Assembly: GCA_003023565.1 (NCBI GenBank)
Contig: PXSA01000037.1
Span: 259,711 to 302,414, forward strand
Source: Halobacteriales archaeon QS_9_68_17
Lineage (GTDB): Archaea > Halobacteriota > Halobacteria > Halobacteriales > Natronoarchaeaceae
DNA length: 42,704 nt
Direction of reading: 5' to 3'
In this document: piece by piece, positions 39,918 to 42,704 of the stretch
Layout: every line of letters starts with the position of its first letter
How positions within the stretch are numbered: position 1 is the first letter of the stretch
Translations under genes and position numbers: made by a program
Notes under the pieces: model-generated
The model's input: only the letters and a program-made list of their open reading frames with translations
What the model was told of the DNA's origin: nothing
Databases searched by the model: none

Positions 39918-42704
39918 ATGGCTATCGACGACGCCGACAAGTCGGACACTAAACAGTTCGAAGGGGAGGTGGACGAGTCGGCATCCGACCCCGCCGGCGA
40001 CCCGGACCCTTCTCCGGAGCCCGAAGCGGAGTCGCAGGCGGACGACGCGCCGGACGCCGACCAAGGTTCGGCTGTCGCGGTGGGGGGGTACACGTGGCGA
40101 GATTTCATGGAGGAGTACGGGTACGCCGACGACATCGGCAGGGTGTACCCAACCAACGCGGCGAGCGATTCGGGGGGGTCGCTTGGCCTCGGAAGCTCCG
40201 AGGACGAGCAGGTCGGTCCGCCGAGCGGTGACGACTGGAACGGCGTCGGGTTCGACCCCGAGGAGTACCTCGGCTTCCACCCGGACGAACTCGAAACGAT
40301 CGTCACGGAGGACGCGGCCCCGCCCGCGAAGCGGCTCTGGGCCGACTTCAAAGAGGAGGTCGAGTCGACGCCCGTCGTCAAAGACGAGTACACTTGGGAA
40401 CACTACAAGTGGGACTTCTACTACGAGAACGACGGCGGTCTGCCGACCGACGCGGACGGCGAGACGAAGCCCTTCGATAAGGCGGACGCGGTCGGTTTCG
40501 ATCCCGAGGAGACAGAGGGGGTTCTGAGTCAGGGACAGGACTTCGCGGACGAGCTCCACGACGTCGTCGAGGAGCGGACCGTCAACATCCGCCACGAGGA
40601 CGAGGACGACTTCTTCAGCACGCAGGACGGCCACACGACGGTCGTCAACCGGTACGACATGGAGAAGGCGGTCCCGCTGGAGAAGAAGACCCACTTCCGC
40701 GAGGAGGGCCGGTACTGGGTCAACAAGCCCTACTCCTTCATCGTCCTGTTTCATTCCGAGAAGGAAAACGAGAAGAAGTACTACGCGATCGAGCCGTACC
40801 TCACGGAGATCGAGGAGGACCTACAGGAGTTCCTCTCGGGGAAGCTCAGAACCGCGATCAAGTACGCCGACGAAGACGTCGCGGCCGTCGACGGCGACGA
40901 CGACGACCGGAAGGCGGTCATCGAGCGCGAGACGAAACGGCTGCTGAAGCGATACGACCTCTTCGAGGACACCGGCGGCCTCGGCGGCGGCGACGCCGAA
41001 TCGGTCGTCGACCGGATCAAGGAACTGTTCGGACAGGAAGAGGCCACCGAGAAACGGGGGTCCGACGGCGGTCTCGACGGGTTATCGGTGCGCCCCGAGC
41101 CGGCGATCCTCGAAGACGACCCGGATCGGCTCTCCGAGTATCAGGTCGAGAAACTGCTCTATCTCCTCAAACGGAACTTCATCGGCTACGAGCGGATCGA
41201 CCCGATCAAACACGACATCAACGTGGAGGACATCTCCTGTAACGGTTATCACTCGCCAGTCTTCGTCTACCACTCCGACCACGAGCAGATCATCACGAAC
41301 ATCTACCACGGCGAGGAGGAACTCGACGACTTCGTCGTCAAACTCGCCCAGCGCTCGGGGAAGGGTATCAGCAAGCGGCGGCCGCAGGTCGACGCGACGC
41401 TTCCGGACGGGTCGCGCTCGCAGTTGACGCTCGGACGCGAGGTGTCCGACCACGGGACGAACTACACCATCCGGCAGTTCAAGGACGTCCCGTTCACGCC
41501 GATCGACCTCATCAACTGGAACACGTTCTCGCTGGACGAGATGGCGTTCCTTTGGCTCTGCATCGAGAACCACAAGTCGCTCATCTTCGCCGGCGGGACG
41601 GCGTCCGGGAAGACGACGAGCCTGAACGCCATCTCGCTTTTCATCCCCTCGAACTCGAAGATCGTCTCCATCGAGGACACCCGCGAGGTCGAACTGCCCC
41701 AGCGCAACTGGATCGCGAGCGTCACGCGGCCGTCGTTCTCCGACGACAGCGAGGGCGACGTCGACGAGTTCGACCTGCTGGAGGCCGCGCTGCGCCAGCG
41801 GCCGGACTACATCGTCATGGGCGAGATCCGCGGTGAGGAGGGTCGGACGCTGTTTCAGGTGATGTCCACCGGGCATACGACGTACACCACGTTCCACGCC
41901 GACTCAGTCGGCGAGGTGCTGAAGCGGTTCACCACCGACCCGATCAACGTCTCGAAGACGATGTTCACCGCGCTGGATCTGGTCTCCATCCAGACCCAGA
42001 CGCGGGTGAAGGGGAACAAGGTCCGCCGGAACAAGTCGCTGACCGAGATCAACCACTACGACGCCGAGAACGACGAGATCAACGTACAGGACGTCTACCA
42101 GTGGCAGGCTGAGACCGACGAGTTCCTCATGATGGGGGACTCGAACACCTTAGACGAGATCCAGTTCGACCGCGGGTGGAACCGCGACCGACTGGAGGAG
42201 GAACTGTTCGAGCGTCGCGTCATCCTCGCGTACCTCATCAAGAACGGGCTGAACGAGTACACGAAGGTCGCGGCGACGGTGCAGGCGTACATCAACGACC
42301 CCGAGACGATCCTCACGCTCATCGCGAACGAGCAACTGGAGGAGAGCCTCGAGGACCTCCGCGAGATGGAGTCGGTCCTGATCGACGTCGACCCGGAGAA
42401 GGAGGCACTGGTCCCGCGCCCGGACGCTGGCGAGGAGATCTACAACGAGGCGACCGACATCCTCGAACGCGCCGAGGGACGCGTCTTCGAGGAGTACCGC
42501 GGGCAGGTCCCCGACGGCCTCGGCAGCGCCCTCGGCGGTATCTCCGGCGAGGAGGAACGGACGATCACGCCCGACGCCGCGGACGCCGACGACTTCGACT
42601 TCGGCGGCGGGCTCGCGGAGGACGACATCGAGGAGGGGGACTTCGACCTCGGGGACGACACCGAGGACTTCACCTTCGGCAGTACCGCCGAGGGCGACGA
42701 GGAG
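39918..42704 (+). CDS. type IV pilus/secretion ATPase (PilB/GspE, VirB11 superfamily), 3' end cut by the window
   Basis: 929 codons to the window edge with no stop. The first ~260 residues are an acidic, family-specific N-terminal region (GGYTWRDFMEEYGYADDIGR, then EYTWEHYKWDFYYENDGGL) typical of haloarchaeal PilB proteins. The ATPase core begins near 400: RSGKGISKRRPQVDATLPDG, Walker A FAGGTASGKTTSLNA at about 556-570, Asp box SIEDTREVELPQRNW, Walker B-like RPDYIVMGEIRGEE and His box MSTGHTTYTTFHADS. It powers assembly of adhesion pili. The C-terminus is a long Asp/Gly/Phe-rich acidic tail (DFDFGGGLAEDD...). ATG at 39918 has an AGGAG eight bases upstream. A PilC membrane partner would be expected beyond the edge. 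Confidence 0.93.
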   Translation, partial: MAIDDADKSDTKQFEGEVDESASDPAGDPDPSPEPEAESQADDAPDADQGSAVAVGGYTWRDFMEEYGYADDIGRVYPTNAASDSGGSLGLGSSEDEQVGPPSGDDWNGVGFDPEEYLGFHPDELETIVTEDAAPPAKRLWADFKEEVESTPVVKDEYTWEHYKWDFYYENDGGLPTDADGETKPFDKADAVGFDPEETEGVLSQGQDFADELHDVVEERTVNIRHEDEDDFFSTQDGHTTVVNRYDMEKAVPLEKKTHFREEGRYWVNKPYSFIVLFHSEKENEKKYYAIEPYLTEIEEDLQEFLSGKLRTAIKYADEDVAAVDGDDDDRKAVIERETKRLLKRYDLFEDTGGLGGGDAESVVDRIKELFGQEEATEKRGSDGGLDGLSVRPEPAILEDDPDRLSEYQVEKLLYLLKRNFIGYERIDPIKHDINVEDISCNGYHSPVFVYHSDHEQIITNIYHGEEELDDFVVKLAQRSGKGISKRRPQVDATLPDGSRSQLTLGREVSDHGTNYTIRQFKDVPFTPIDLINWNTFSLDEMAFLWLCIENHKSLIFAGGTASGKTTSLNAISLFIPSNSKIVSIEDTREVELPQRNWIASVTRPSFSDDSEGDVDEFDLLEAALRQRPDYIVMGEIRGEEGRTLFQVMSTGHTTYTTFHADSVGEVLKRFTTDPINVSKTMFTALDLVSIQTQTRVKGNKVRRNKSLTEINHYDAENDEINVQDVYQWQAETDEFLMMGDSNTLDEIQFDRGWNRDRLEEELFERRVILAYLIKNGLNEYTKVAATVQAYINDPETILTLIANEQLEESLEDLREMESVLIDVDPEKEALVPRPDAGEEIYNEATDILERAEGRVFEEYRGQVPDGLGSALGGISGEEERTITPDAADADDFDFGGGLAEDDIEEGDFDLGDDTEDFTFGSTAEGDEE

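Noticed and set aside
1..42704. CRISPR array or rRNA genes
   Set aside because: No regularly spaced repeats and no rRNA-like sequence were seen.

Overview
The window is chromosomal DNA of a halophilic archaeon (class Halobacteria); the genus cannot be told from sequence alone. Signs are high GC with G/C-ending codons, very acidic proteins, TATA boxes about 25-30 nt upstream of start codons (leaderless transcripts), a membrane-anchored LonB protease, a HalX response regulator, DICT sensory proteins, a DUF5786 protein, Tat-type lipoproteins and a PilB-type ATPase.

Layout. 1-5 kb: SRPBCC protein, alkyltransferase-like protein with Asp in place of the active-site Cys, small membrane protein, and an operon of LonB and a CPBP-family membrane protease. 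5-8.6 kb: archaeal NMN adenylyltransferase, an AbrB/PIN toxin-antitoxin pair with a palindrome at its start, a nucleobase permease and a DJ-1/PfpI protein. 8.7-12.2 kb: a zinc alcohol dehydrogenase gene that carries a 1-nt frameshift and is split by a clean 2.4-kb, AT-richer insertion encoding a Tat-exported trypsin-like protease and a lipoprotein. 12.4-15.3 kb: two translationally coupled msrA genes, a decayed secreted-protein gene, an O-methyltransferase and DUF5786. 15.4-16.6 kb and 23.2-26.5 kb: beta-oxidation (two acyl-CoA dehydrogenases and a 3-hydroxyacyl-CoA dehydrogenase/enoyl-CoA hydratase fusion). Between them (16.7-23.1 kb) lies a signalling island: histidine-kinase relic, intact PAS/GAF kinase, HalX regulator, two DICT proteins and a decayed EamA transporter.

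26.9-28 kb: two AT-rich lipoprotein genes. 28.4-31.5 kb: AlkA-like glycosylase, then a RimK-type ATP-grasp ligase fused to a RimB-like protease domain, divergent from an AstE/aspartoacylase-type hydrolase. 31.6-35.2 kb: sdhCDBA (complex II), followed by an unusual tRNA-like gene. 35.4-39.5 kb: zinc-ribbon protein, MFS transporter, HD-domain hydrolase, peroxiredoxin, TatA and tRNA-Arg(CCT). The window ends inside a pilus/secretion ATPase gene (PilB type).

The strongest candidate for something new is a set of short in-frame inserts, each built of two tandem hairpins, inside three unrelated-position coding sequences (both acyl-CoA dehydrogenases and sdhA). They look like a protein-coding palindromic element. 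The second is the transposase-free 2.4-kb protease/lipoprotein cassette that interrupts the alcohol dehydrogenase exactly at a repeated GTAA. Several promoters also carry perfect palindromes. All functions are read from translated motifs; no database search was possible.
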